DNA of 64,000 bases from NCBI GenBank assembly GCA_010645155.1, contig CM021322.1, positions 12,913,964 through 12,977,963 on the forward strand, given 5' to 3'. Below are positions 23,149 through 34,720 of this stretch, piece by piece. Below the pieces are notes generated by a model. That model ran no database searches. It had not been told where the DNA came from and saw nothing but the letters and a program-made list of their open reading frames with translations. The first letter of the stretch is position 1; every line of letters begins with the position of its first letter. The position numbers were made by a program, and so were the translations under genes. Source of the stretch: Tigriopus japonicus. Taxonomy: Eukaryota; Arthropoda; Copepoda; Harpacticoida; Harpacticidae.

Positions 23149-26100
23149 TTAAAATAGGAACTTGTCTAGTTTAAAAGACTGAAAATACTATTGTTGAACG
23201 ATTGGGGAAAAGGGGGGTCTGAATGGCTAGTCAATTGCTTACTCTCAGATGGTAGCTCATAATGTATGCTATAAATGTCACATTTGCCGCCATCAATCCT
23301 CGTAATTGTCCATCTAGCGCACTTTTCATGATACGATAGTCAAAAGAAGAGTTCTTTTTGTTTTCTGCATGTCTGCCTAGAGGGGCTCTCAAGAGTACTT
23401 TACTTCTCATGCCAACACATAGAATAAACTGGTGATCTACCGGGTGCGCTCATCAATTGTGTTACTTTTTACAACGGTACATTTCGAGTCAATATCCGTT
23501 CAAATTAGCCTATTTGATCAAAATTCTGAGGTACCCCTAGGTTTTGGCCTAATTAGGCATTAGTTCCAAGGTATGAGTTAATGGGCTAATTTCTGATGGA
23601 GCACTAATAGCAGGTTCCCTTAAACTTGGGTTGAAACCTTCAAAAGCTATCTACGAAACCTAAAAATGTCTATCAAGTCAATATAGATTTGGAGCTCACT
23701 TGGATACCTTTTGAATTAGAGTGAATTGGAAATTTGAAGATCAGCAGCTTAGTTATTTGAGTTTAAATGGTCCATTTTTTACTCAAAAAGGTTCAACAAA
23801 GTCAGCTGACAAAGGTTGGACATATTTCGATCATTGCAATTGGCTTTGAACCTTGATCAATGCTGGCCATATAAGGAAAATAAAAGGTTATTTTCCGAGG
23901 CATAGTGGACCTTTTTCCATTGCCACATCAAATTTGTTTTCCCCGTGTGAAGCTGATTGATGGGGTGGAACACTTGAACAAGGAAAATGGGGGAAAATTG
24001 TCCTCATGGTTTAATCACATCTTCCTAAAGCTGATTTCAAATGGAACTCTTGCAGAATCAAATTGTCTGTTTATGTCGCAATCATAAAATCCTCATAATG
24101 CGGACAATCGCAATAGAAATCATGCTTTTTAATTTTTAAGATAAACAATCATGGTTTTCTTGACATTTGTCAATTGGTCACATTTTCCTGCGCACCTTGC
24201 ACAAGACATGTTACTGTTCGCATATCGTTGGGTGGTTCTCTTATTCTCAGCCAGCGTAGGTTCAAAAGAGTTTTGAATGATCCCAAGACTGTTCTCGGGC
24301 TGGAGCGATCTAAAATTGGCTTATTGTGGGATATCCGTTGTCGGTTTGTTGCTCATATTCTATCGCCACCTACTAAGCACTCAACGATGTGAACGCAGAG
24401 CAGCAATCTAATAAGTGTGTGTACAGACAAGCCAAATGGGAAGAATTCCTTCAAGAAAGATGAACTAATTCAGCGAGCAGCAGCAAGCGCACCTACTAAT
24501 GTTTCTCTCCGTGTTTCCGTTCAAGTTTGTAGAGTGATTGGCGTGCAAGCACGCAAGCAAGTACGTCAATTACGTTTTAATTGTTATCCTCGGTTAATTC
24601 TCCATGTAATCAGCATTTTTTGCTTTCGGTTCATCCATCCCTAGTAATGAATTGCTTCTGCCTGAAATGTCTCATTAGAGAGAATACCATGCGAGCAACC
24701 ATTTGGCACTTCACTGGAAAAAACGCGATAAAATAAAGTCAAGCAAGCTTCGAAGAGATATCGAGAAGACATGATATTTGTTTAAATCTTGATCTTGAGG
24801 CCATTTTTAGGACTTCTGAAACACAGAACGTTAACAAATGACAAATAGCTTTGAAGCACATGCACATCTACGAATGTTCAGAAGTCATCCGAGAGGAGCA
24901 ATATTTTTCCAGTGTATCCCTTATGCAACGCAATGAGTTTGAAATTGAGACAATCGTCCGTCGTCATTTTGCAATTTCGTGCAATTTGGCACCCTCAGCA
25001 TCATCAATTTCCCGTGCACCAGGTGGCGATCGATAGGTAAAATTAAGAGATGCAAATATGAACCACACTGAAACACGAGGCAACCAACCCTAAGAACGAA
25101 TCTGTTGGTTGCTTAGTTCATCAACAACCAAGAGTCAAATTTACGTGTCTAATCAGTTTCGGAAACTCGCCACAACCTTAGATACGTACTACTACTCCAC
25201 AATCCTCATGCTCCAATTGAACAGAGACTTAGCTACCTAATTTTTCCAGCTCGCAAAGAATTTTCGAAAACGACTTCCATTATTATATTCCAGACTCTCT
25301 AGGCGCACAAAACCATCTTCAGAATCTTCACTTCAAGTAATTTCATTTCCCTCACTAACCCTTTGAACATCTCGATGGAAGAAACGGCCTCTTGTCATGA
25401 GACTGAACGAGCTGAGCCTAATCCTTGAATTTATACCGTCGAGCTTTCCTATTCCTATCATTCTTAACAATAAGAATGAACAAAAAAGCAGCATTGTGGG
25501 TTTCCTGTCTATCATGCTGGTCTACGGTACACTCCTCCTCTTCTTACTTGGCAAGTTTGCAGGAAGAAACAGGTGTTGAATATGGAGAACGCATCAGAGA
25601 CCTCAAGCACACATGTACACTACGTACGTAGGCTAGCAACCTGTGTCCATCCTTTCTTCAAACTAGGACACCTGGACAAGCCAGCAGGAAGGAACCAAAA
25701 TAATAGTTCTGTGAATTGGAGTGTTAGTTGGGGAACAATAAGCGCAGCTTTCCACAATGAGCGAGGTCCTAGTCTAAATCAAATTTTCGATCTTTCCCAA
25801 CCAAAGAAAATCTCTTCCCGCCAATCACTTGCAAGCAATGAACTTGATCAAAACCATTCAGCAAAAGTACGTGGAAGAAGAGCTCTTATTATGGTTTTGC
25901 AACTCAGTGCAGTCAAAACTGCCGTCAGTTCGAAATCAAAATTTCGGCCTCAATCTCACACAAATACTCTCTCCCAAACATAGAATCCCTCAAACCATAG
26001 CAGCAATGACATTGGGAGCAGCAATCAACTGATGAACTGAACATGTTTAGGTTGTCAAAGGGAGATGTGCAGAATTCAAACGAACAAAGTTTTCTGCCCC

Positions 26101-28185
26101 AAAAAAATTATATTTGCTACTTTTCTCCATTTATTTGGCAATTTATGCATTGTTTTCCATTTTTTACCAAATAGATTTATAGGACCTAATTTAATTCTTT
26201 AACAAAAAAGCAAGACCCAAAAATCAGCAATAACTCGAGACTGAACATTTTCGATATTAAAACGCATGTTTTAGAGTTTTTTTTTTCTATTTTCCCCTTT
26301 TTGTGTTTTCACAACTTTTGGTATGTTTTTAAAAAAAACTTCGCCATTAAATCTGCTTTTTCGGAGTTCATTTGCCATTTTAAAGGTTTTACAAACATTC
26401 TTTATTTGCCACAAATTTGCACCACAACTCATTCCTTTGCTCTAAATTTCTTAATAGAACAAGCTTCAAGATAAGAGATATAAAAGACTGGAACGGGCCT
26501 TGACTAGGGGTGAATGAGGAAGCAAAGTCTCAATACGTACTTGGGTTTTGAAACGCAACCTCTAAAACGAGACCTGCCAAGCCAAAGTAAGACTTGTAGT
26601 ATTTCCTTTGAATTGAATGTTTCAGGAACTATTAAGCTACGGCTAGCCTGTTTCAAACAAACTTTCGTGATTGACATGTCCCACTTTTTTAGTGCTGGAG
26701 TAAAATAAGCATTACGTAAAAACAAACTCAAGCTGTAGCGAGTTAAAGAATTGAAAGCACGAGGAAGCGGTCATCTGGAGCCGCCAGACATTTAATTCCT
26801 CAAATTAGCCTTCTGTTAATGGGTTATAAAGTTGGAGTTGGGGTGTTAGGGCCATGATTAGGGCTCGGACAAGGTTACTAAATGGCAACCTGCACCACAA
26901 ATGGCAACTTTGGCTCTTTAGTCAAATTTAGCAACTTCTGATTTTTTTCGCAACAACTTTTGGCTTTTTTTGTCTTGATGATTCAATTTCTGTGTGAATT
27001 TGTTTAAATCATATATTTTACAAGCACTTTCACCGGACCTCTTTAAAGAATTAATAACATTTAACTGTAAAATGATTTGTGCACAGCAAAACTCTATTTT
27101 CAAGGAAACCAAAGGTTAAGGAAAAGACAAACTTAAGGAAAAAAGCTTTTGCCAAATATATTTGGTCGAATTTGACATTTCTGTTTCCCAAAATATATAA
27201 TATATCCTCATATATATTTCCATAATATATATAAGCCAGAAAGTAACAACTTTTCACAAAAAATCACAACTTCATGGCCGCCTTTGTTGGCTTTGGCTTG
27301 ACAGTAAACATGGAGGCAAGAGTACGTAGAACCAACCCTTTCAAAGCTGGGCCAAATTGTACGGATTAAGACGAAATCCCTTACATCTTGTAACAGATAT
27401 TTGCTCAAGCATCATTTGCACTCTCTTATGAATGCATCAGATAAAAAATACACATTTATCAACGGACAGACGAACAAAATGGCGGACAAGAATCACTCTA
27501 ACCATCACTCCGGTTGTTACCAGTAAAAATTCAACTTTTGTAGGAAGCAGTTGAGCGGATGGAGGATTCGCTTGTCGTTTATTCAGCGGTTTATTGATGG
27601 TTCCTAAGGAGAGCCAGTCCAGTCTCAATCGGCAATTGAAAAATGAGACCACTGCAATCAATATTAGTAGTCTTGCAGATACGTCCCATTCACCGACCGG
27701 TACGGTTGTCGGCCGGTCTGTTTGCTTGTCTACGTATCTGTTCATTGCAACACGCACGTTCCTAGTGATCTGGGGAGACAATCCGGTGATTTCCCAGCTC
27801 GAATCGCGTCCGCTCCTCATCATCAACTTTAACTCGTGACCGATGAGTTTTTAATGAGGTTATTGTCGTCGTAGCGTTGTCGTCAGTTCGTTTGAACTAC
27901 CTCTGTGAAAAATGCTTCATCGATTTTCTCTTCAATGATCAAGAAAGAATGTTATCTCCTAAAGATAAACATCTTCCTCCGAATAAACATGAAGAAACAC
28001 CATTAGATAGATTTCTTGCACAATTAGTAAAAGAAAAAGAGTCATTCAGCTTAAATTTGGCACAGTTCTTCTTCTTGGCACGCACTTGTTGGATTGCTGT
28101 TGCATTTTCGGTTTCTTTTCGGTTATTTCGTGCGTTCTCTACTTGCTGTATTGGGAATCCTAAAATGTTGCCAAAGCACATAAAG
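23149..28185. other. Stretch without a supported gene
   Basis: AT-rich sequence. 23690-23790 resembles the interior of the MITE at 2105-2574. 27190-27236 is a TATA-rich imperfect palindrome. The longer open frames, 25573-25983 (+) and 27437-27839 on both strands, lack splice signals and domains that I can recognise. Confidence 0.5.
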
Positions 28186-28596
28186 CAGGGGGGTGCAAAC
28201 TTATTTAGCAGTGGGCCAAATTGGCCGGAATGTTGGCGCTCGCGGTCCACACTATCCAAAACGGCAAATGATTTATAGTATAAAATTCTACGATCTACCT
28301 ACCCTACTTATGAATAATCAATCTTATGTATTTTCCTCAAGAGACTTACATTTTTATGTATTATTTTCACATACAATGGGACTGAATGTTCATCTGAAAA
28401 GGCGCCAAGGTAGCCTATTGTGAGATGGCAACCCTATCAGGCTTGCTGGGTGTAACAAGGAGCCAGGATTTTTGGATATGAAGAAGTTAGGCGCGGGCCA
28501 AATGTGACCTTTCACGGGCTAAGCCAAAATCATGTTGCGGGCCACAGTCTATTGAAAATGACAGATCCTCTCGCGGGCCACATTTGCACTCCCCTG
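28186..28596. mobile_element. Non-autonomous hAT-type element, 411 bp
   Basis: The left end CAGGGGGGTGCAAA and the right end TTTGCACTCCCCTG are inverted partners. Flanks acataaag (28178-28185) and tcataaag (28597-28604) form an 8-bp duplication with one mismatch. Repeated GCGGGCCA words occur inside. There is no transposase frame. Confidence 0.82.
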
Positions 28597-28868
28597 TCAT
28601 AAAGTTTCAATAAGGAATCAAAATAACGAGCTTCAAACACGTTGAATTACAAAAGCGCCGCCCAAAAACAACTAGCTGTGTGACTCATGGGCGGCAAAAA
28701 TTACACTTTGCAACTATACCCAAAGTGGACTCTGAAGTGATGTAGCATATTTAATGTTAAAACTCTTCCCTTGTTTTAAATTAAAAAAAAAACTATGGCA
28801 TTCAGATGATTTGGCCTTTTAACAACCTGTTTTAATTATTTCATTAATTGTGATCGCGAGAAAGGGGA

Positions 28869-29045
28869 AAATTGATAGTGCAAATGATTCACTCGCGCCC
28901 GAGTAGTGCTTGGGTTTATGGGTTCGATCCCAGGTCTTGCTCCCACCCTGATTCTCTGGATGCAGATTCATGCCTCGAATGGGACCATCACCAGAAAATA
29001 GGCGCTTGTATGCTGTGAATGTGGTCTTTAGGCTGCAGCAAATCA
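28869..29045 (+). mobile_element. tRNA-derived SINE or tRNA pseudogene (type 2)
   Basis: An A box TAGTGCAAATG at 28876 fits TRGYNNARNNG exactly, and a B box GGTTCGATCCC begins at 28921, 45 bp away, as in tRNA genes. The cloverleaf looks degraded and about 115 bp of unrelated body follows, which favours a SINE over a working tRNA. No second copy is seen in the window. It differs from the SINE at 38804 and 58027. Confidence 0.5.
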
Positions 29046-29169
29046 TAAGTTGATTAGTTCTTTCTATTTCCGTTTTTTTTCATTCATTCCCCTTTAAACC
29101 GGTAGATAAATCCAAGCGCTAATGAAATACGAGTGGGTCTTCAAGTCAAACATCATGAATTTAGTGATG

Positions 29170-29238
29170 GCATATGAATAAAAGCCACTTTCTGCCACCC
29201 GGCACAAATTTGGGACAGAAATTGGCTTTTATTCATGC
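29170..29238. repeat. Hairpin-forming inverted repeat
   Basis: The arms GCATATGAATAAAAGCCA and TGGCTTTTATTCATGC pair almost perfectly, with CTTTCTG/CAGAAAT extending the stem around a loop of about 20 bp. It could be a MITE remnant or an RNA hairpin; there is no clear target duplication. Confidence 0.65.
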
Positions 29239-29415
29239 GAAAAGGTGGCACAAATGGCAGAAATGATTTTTTCAAGAAACTCATATACACTAAATCAAAA
29301 TATTCAATACCTTGAGGGACAAAGTTTGTTACTTTTGATGTCTAACTATGGCCATACCATCCCTTCAAAAGTTTATTGCATCGAGGAGGGAAGATACAAG
29401 TATGAACGTTACACA

Positions 29416-30514
29416 CCTTAAAAATCCACGGACATAGGAGCTGACGTACATGAACACACCCCAAGTCACCGGCAAAGTCAATCAGGGTTGCTAAAATATG
29501 CTACACGCATGACAGTTAGTAGAAACATATTATACTCATTCCTAAGAAACAAGTTCTCTCCATAATGTTCATTGTAGGTAGATAAAGACTAAACCTATTT
29601 CATTTCCTAACCCATGCTTGAACCTGGCAACATTATGTATCTACAAATGGTAAATGAGTTGCGATGTCATGGGATCTTTATACCTGGTATGGTTGTCTTG
29701 CAAGTTTGAAAGTGTTTTAGAGGTGCTAAATAGGATGTGCCCCTCTTTTTAGGGAATTTAATTATTCCAAAATAGTTAAAAAAAATAGAAGTAAACATTA
29801 AGTATTGATTGCAGGCAAATAAAATTGTCTGTTTCATTTATTATCTCCATTTCATATATCTGGGAGAAATATCAAAGCAAGTTTAAAGTTGTTTGCTAAA
29901 AGCTTAAGTTCTCTCATGAGGCAAATTCATAGTTAAAATCATAAGAAATTCAGTGAATTTAGATAGGATATGAAAAACTTCCATAAAACATAACATTTTA
30001 GCAGTTTATATCACTCCTAAAATAATGCGCGTAATCAAATTCTTAAACATGTGCATACATCTAAGTTAATATAATTAGTGATGGGATTCAAGTACTTGAA
30101 TCAAGCCTTCCATGGTAGGTTGCAAACTGAGGTCACTGATTAACTTATTTGTGAAATGGTATTTCCTTCTTCAACCATTGCTCCAAATCTTGTTTTTTAT
30201 TAAAGAGCTCTGACATGCGGCCCGAACTTTTGTGACTTTAGATCAGGGGGGCTTTGAGAGGCAAACTTGTTTTTGTTGCTTAACGCAAACAAACTGGTAT
30301 CTAATTTTTTTGGGTGATCCCAGTTGGCAACCTCCCTTGGAAGGCTTGATTCAAGTACGCAAATCCCATCAATAAAGATAATCATTTATAGAATATTGTG
30401 GCAATGGTAATGGCATGTGTCTAGCATATTTTGGCAACCCTAATTGACTTTGAAATTGAATTCACTTGGGTTTGTTTATGTACGGCGGCTCCTATGTTCT
30501 TGGGTTTTTTCAAG
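29416..30514. mobile_element. Long-inverted-repeat DNA element, 1.1 kb, hosting a nested element
   Basis: About 95 bp at 29416-29510 reappears inverted at 30410-30514. Shared words include GGAGC next to GACGTACATGAACA, and AGCATATTTTRGCAACCCT next to GATTGACTTTG. Divergence is about 20%. The interior has no transposase I can see and contains another inverted-repeat element at 30079-30371. The target duplication is not clear. Confidence 0.6.
30079..30371. mobile_element. MITE nested in the 29416-30514 element
   Basis: Terminal inverted repeats of about 33 bp: TGATGGGATT, then a few variable bases, then ACTTGAATCAAGCCTTCC at the left, and the inverse at 30340-30371. Flanks ataattag and ataaagat are only partly alike, so the duplication is eroded or the edge is off by a few bases. 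Confidence 0.6.
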
Positions 30515-30879
30515 CTATGTAACATTCATAAAGATATAAGTTCATGAAATCGATCTCCTCCATTCGTTTTTGAATTTCCCTCGAAGCCAGGGTGGCCAAA
30601 TCGAGCACTCTTATTTCGTCTTAAATATATACCGAAAGTTGGAACTTGAAAACTTGAATGCGATTTAATTCTGTAATGCTTGGTCACTATTTTGTGCCTC
30701 GTTGTGTTGCGCCGCCTTTTTCGTGGAGCGTCTGTTCTTTCTACTCCGTGCTCGATCAAAAAATTGTTGCTACACGCGACAAATGGTCGAGAACGAAACG
30801 CAATCACAGAATTTTAGTGAAGCAATGAGTTACCAGAGGCCATGACCGAGCTAAGCCGTAAACAATCAGGCACAGCTGA

Positions 30880-31799
30880 TGTTGAAGATGATGTCCACCC
30901 TCCTACCTGCCCGCTTCTCTGGATTGGCCGAGTAAAGGAATATCCTTCCCGAGTTCCAATTCGGATTCCGGAGAAGCCGCTCAAACACTTCGGCAGCCAC
31001 TCTCCTCTACGAAATCGTGCACGCAAACATCAGCACTAAGAGGAGAGTTTACGGATGCTTTGTCGATTTCTCCAAAGCATTCGACAGGGTGGACCGAACG
31101 CGGTTACTCTCCAAACTCCAACTATGGGGAATTCCGCGTTCCATCTGTGTCCTGCTTGCGGACATCTACGCGGGACTCAGATGCTCCATTCGATCTGGTG
31201 AGGACCTATCCCCCTGCTACTTCACATCCATCGGCCTTCCGCAGGGGGATCCACTATCGCCAATCCTTTTCAACCTCTATGTATCCGACCTGCCCGAAGC
31301 CCTTTCTCACCGAGGCCCCATCATCAACAACAATAGAATAAAATATCTACAATATGCAGACGACCTGGTTGTCTTGGCCGATTCAGTAGTGGAATTGCAA
31401 ACTGCCATCAATGCTCTCCACGGTAATTGCCAAGAGAACGGCCTTCAAGTCAACACCATCAAGACGAAGGCCATGGTTTTCCATAAAGGTCGTCTGCCAC
31501 CCACCGCCTTCCACATCAACAATAGTCCGATTGAAATCGTCAAGTTTTTTAACTATGTCGGTTTCACCTTCACCACCCAACTCTCCTTCACCAAACATCT
31601 GAACCTCGCAATAACCAAGGCCAGGGCCAGGATTGGATACATATGCAATAGACTGCCTATCAAGAAATTTCCTCTGCCAATAGTTCTTCAACTCTTCCGG
31701 ACCAACATCACCCCCATCTTCCTCTACGGCCTGCACCTCTGGCTTCCCAACTCCGCCCAATCTGCCGTTGAGTCGCAAAAAAACATATTATTACTTTGA
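30880..31799 (+). pseudogene. Non-LTR retrotransposon (LINE) reverse transcriptase, 5' broken and truncated
   Basis: The RT frame is open from 30936 to 31799. Fingers motif FQFGFRR is followed by motif A (FVDFSKAFDRVD), motif B (GLPQGDPLSPILFN), motif C (QYADDLVVL, catalytic YADD), motif D (NTIKTKAMVFHKG) and motif E (FNYVGFTF). This is the palm and start of the thumb of a LINE ORF2 polymerase. In the same frame an in-frame TAA at 30933-30935 interrupts the sequence between SGLAE and RNILPEF, and another stop lies further upstream. The endonuclease is absent and the frame diverges after about 31780, so the copy is dead. The clade (Jockey/CR1-like or another) cannot be fixed by eye. It is unrelated at sequence level to the LINE tails at 40374, 51760 and 57081, as far as I can compare. 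Confidence 0.9.
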
Positions 31800-32943
31800 A
31801 CGCCAATTAGAAGGACTAATATTGCCAAAATTCACTAGACGACAAAAACAAAGAGTTGGGTATACACCTGTATTTTTAAAGTTATTTTGACCTTAAGTTA
31901 ACTACATCATTTTTTTTTGCCGCAATTTGTCATCAAAGTTTTTGGGACTCTAAATTAAAACAACCCTGTACAAGTTACTATCGCTAAAGAGCAATAGGAG
32001 ATTAAGTAAAAACGGCCAAACTCATTGATACTTGGAAATTAGAATTCATTTCAACATTTTCTTCTGATTGTAACTTCCTTATAGTTTACTGATAGCAGAT
32101 TTTTTGGTAATGGTGATGATGTGAGGTCCAGACAAAAGAACAACCAAGCAACGTTACCAGATGTTTAAAGATCAGTCGTTTTTAGGTAAGTAGCGGCAAA
32201 TGCCAATTTACAGAAAACACTTACCTTTCATTTTAAATATGTTCCACTTTCAAAACAGAAAGAAAAACGTCATAAGATATTGCCCATAGGAAAATTTTCA
32301 TCGTTCAAACAAGTATTTCAGATCTGAAATTCATTCTTGCCAGTAAATATTCTATAAAAAACAACTGAATTACTTTAAATCGTTACTACTTTGGTTACAG
32401 ATTGGTCTTCTGAAGCGCCAAAGTACAGTAACAATTTGCTTCCATCTGGCCAAATCTGAATCTCTCTTTGATATTATTTGGCATGATTGGTTCGTAGAGT
32501 TCCGGTAACACTGGTTCTCTCTCTTTTCGATCGGACCTCACATCGTCACCATTTCCGATTTCTTCATTACAATTTCAATTTTCTAGCGCTTCTGTCTCAC
32601 TTCTCAATATAATACTTCTCAAGCGTTTCATTCTCTCACGACACAACGTCAAAGTGTAAAACTGATTTTTGTGCAGTTTTTGCGTGCGTTTCTCTAAGTG
32701 AAATCCGGGTGAATTCAATTCGGCGGTGACAAACGAAAACTAGTTGGCCACCCTGACTGGTGAGCCAAGAAGGAAACCTTTCAACGTGAATCAATAACAA
32801 ACAAACAAACAAACAACCAAAGAAGGAAAAATGGAACACGAAGCTGAGAATTAAGGCAACCAGCGAGCTAGGAGAATAGAAGGAGAAGCCTCCGTTGGTG
32901 CCGCTGTTGCTGCTGCGGGCCGAATCGAAATTCATATGTATGT
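31800..32943. other. Upstream region of the FN2 membrane protein gene
   Basis: Contains the candidate MITE (32111-32551), a pyrimidine-rich stretch at 32515-32640 and an (AAAC)n run at about 32795-32815. The sequence becomes GC-richer from 32880. The promoter and 5' UTR probably lie here, but I see no decisive TATA or initiator. Confidence 0.4.
32111..32551. mobile_element. Candidate MITE upstream of the FN2 gene
   Basis: TGGTGATGATGTGAGGTCC at the left and its near-exact inverse (GGACCTCACATCGTCACCA) at the right, with about 50-bp imperfect arms. I see no convincing target duplication. It ends about 390 bp before the predicted start codon of the FN2 gene, so it may contribute promoter sequence. 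Confidence 0.5.
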
Positions 32944-33460
32944 ATGGACTCCAAATGGAGCATGGACGAGTTGGTTAAGGTCCAAGTCGCCGATGACGAG
33001 TGTGTGAGGCACCCGGGGGGGCTAATGGCTGAGCTTCCCCCGACCTTAACCTCAGGGGCATGGGCCAAAAACCGACCGCCATCCACACGGACACGGCCAC
33101 TTTCGCCCGGCTGTCACTCGACGGCTTCTTCCAGCACCCGGTCCTCGTCGGAAAAGGACGACTCCAACCGCGATGACGGCCACCATCATGAACCGGGGGA
33201 CGGTCATGGGGATGAGGGCCACGATAACGGCGATAACGAGGAAGCGCGTGGGTTGTTGTCCTCGACGAGCTCCGGGCCGTCGCCGCCGACGCCGGCCATG
33301 GCCACGCCTTTGCATTCTCGGGTATTGGGCGGGTGGCCAATGCTGAAGACTTCGGCCGGCGAGTCGTCGGGCCAGTCCTCGCCCGCTTATTCGCAGTATA
33401 CTACTCCGGCCCGTCACCCCCTCGACGAGCGGTCAACGCATAGCCCGCCTCAAGTCCCGG
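32944..33460 (+). CDS. FN2-domain membrane protein, exon 1 (cytoplasmic Ser/Pro-rich region)
   Basis: ATG at 32944 (context TGTATGG) opens 172 codons ending at a strong donor CCCGG|GTAAGT at 33460/33461, leaving one base. The peptide starts MDSKWSMDELVKVQVADDE, then becomes rich in Ser, Pro, Thr, Asp and His (SSTRSSSEKDDSNRDDGHHH), typical of a disordered cytoplasmic tail. The exon is much more GC-rich than its surroundings and its third positions are mainly G/C. It lacks a signal peptide. Joining to the next exons keeps frame throughout, and the 1,368-nt coding total divides exactly into 455 codons plus stop. If a longer 5' exon exists, I cannot see it. Confidence 0.65.
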
Positions 33461-33580
33461 GTAAGTCCGCCCGCCTTCCCGCCCATCGGTCGGTTCCCCC
33501 CGCCTTTGGGACCACTCCGGGAGGGATGCACTGAGAGGGCGGGGACCGGTCCGGGAATCACGATTCGCTTATATTTTCAG

Positions 33581-33879
33581 CCGCGTCCACGTTGAACGCC
33601 ATGACTCTGAAAAGGTCACGGGAATTAGTCGGCGAGATGGACGTTGGCATCGAAACGAAATCCTTGGACGCGATGGCCGGTTCACCCGTAGTTGACCGCG
33701 GTATACGGATTGCCACTAGCAGTTTGGCATCACTCAATTCTTCATCTCCGTATCCGAAGACCTCATTTGATTCTGGTGCGGCGCTTTGTGGACGGAATCC
33801 GAAAAAAAATGTTATGGTCATCGTCATATTGCTCCTTATTTGGGGTACCTTCATCTTTGGGTGTCATATTCAGAAAAGG
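33581..33879 (+). CDS. FN2-domain membrane protein, exon 2 (transmembrane helix)
   Basis: The acceptor atattttcag ends at 33580 and the donor AAAAGG|GTAGGC lies at 33879/33880. The base left by exon 1 completes an Ala codon and the frame continues TLNAMTLKRSRELVGEMD. Near the end, NPKK precedes VMVIVILLLIWGTFIFG, a hydrophobic helix (about residues 249-267), followed by CHIQKR. With no signal peptide upstream, a type II topology (N-terminus inside) is likely. The intron before it is 120 bp. The frame could also read on for 27 codons to a TGA, but the splice to exon 3 is in phase and extends a coiled coil. Confidence 0.65.
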
Positions 33880-33956
33880 GTAGGCCCGGACTGTCCGATT
33901 CCAGCCGATATGTTCATGGCCGTGGGGTCTTTCACATTGCAGTCGATTCTTTTTAG

Positions 33957-34113
33957 ATGATTGGCTTGGAGAATCAAGTCGCTTCCCTCACTCAAGCAAT
34001 GCAAACTCTTCAAATCCAGCGAATTCAAAAGGACGCTGAATTTTCTCGACGGATCATGCGGCTAACCTATCGTCGGGAACCGAAACCCGCTGCATCCAGG
34101 AAGTTAAAGACGG
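33957..34113 (+). CDS. FN2-domain membrane protein, exon 3 (coiled coil)
   Basis: The acceptor gattctttttag ends at 33956 after a 77-bp intron, and the donor GACGG|GTAATC is at 34113/34114. The 52 codons read MIGLENQVASLTQAMQTLQI and then QRIQKDAEFSRRIMRL. Hydrophobic residues are spaced as heptads, so a short parallel coiled coil (oligomerising stalk) just outside the membrane is likely. A basic segment (REPKPAASRKLK) follows. Without splicing at the donor, the frame stops at a TAA 16 bp later. Confidence 0.6.
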
Positions 34114-34208
34114 GTAATCCTCACTCTTAAAATTTCACACCGATCAATGCCCAGTCACATAAAATGCGACTTTTTTATGTGAGTAAAAATGGCAAAAAAA
34201 ACAAGGCA

Positions 34209-34437
34209 AAAAAATTGCCTTGTCCTAGAATGTGTGTATAACTTCTAGGCATGTTCATTTAAGTCATTACCCGCGAATTTAGTCACTTTTAAGTGGATGG
34301 AAATAGGGTCCTGATCGGCCAAAGATTCCATGTTAAAAAAAAAAAAATTCCATGCAGCTTCCCCATGGCTAAATTCAGTGATAATGACCTCAATGAACAT
34401 GCCTAGAAGTTTTACACACATTCTAGGACAAGGCAAT
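34209..34437. mobile_element. MITE with 68-bp inverted arms abutting a transposase fragment
   Basis: Left arm ATTGCCTTGTCCTAGAATG and right arm CATTCTAGGACAAGGCAAT are inverted; matching continues for about 68 bp with few differences (TCTAGGCATGTTCATT shared). Only about 90 bp separate the arms, including a run of A. It lies in intron 3 of the FN2 gene. Confidence 0.8.
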
Positions 34438-34720
34438 GTGGGCTTCCAGCCACCCTGACCTCAACCCAATGGACTTCTCTGTGCGATCCATCATTGAGGC
34501 CAGGGTATTTAAGAAGGCTCAGGCGCGTACCCCTACCTGGATGTCAGCTTTGGTCCAGGAATTTGAGGCTGATGTCATCCGTACCTGCTGTAGCCAAGTC
34601 AAGGACAGACTTGGCCAGGTAACTGTCAACAAAGACGGCCATTTGGAAGGTGATTGTAATAAACTAGTTCATAGACCACTGAATTGTTTACACTCCTCTA
34701 TGACTAGTACTCATTGGTTA
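34433..34720 (+). pseudogene. Mariner/Tc1-type transposase, C-terminal fragment
   Basis: MWASSHPDLNPMDFSV matches the end of the catalytic core of mariner-family transposases, where PDLNPMD carries the third acidic catalytic residue. It continues through VQEFEADVIRTCCSQ to a GHLEGD end. Everything upstream (DNA-binding domains, first two Asp) is missing: the fragment starts exactly where the MITE ends. The open frame runs on to 34777. The N-terminal fragment at 53637 may be of the same family, but the two do not overlap. Confidence 0.8.

Noticed and set aside
27437..27839. Overlapping frames on both strands (129 and 81 codons)
   Set aside because: Neither has domain evidence or convincing splice borders.
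32975..33417. Two 121-codon minus-strand frames
   Set aside because: Shadows of the GC-rich exon 1 of the FN2 gene; Arg/Pro/Ala-rich composition is a by-product of GC content.
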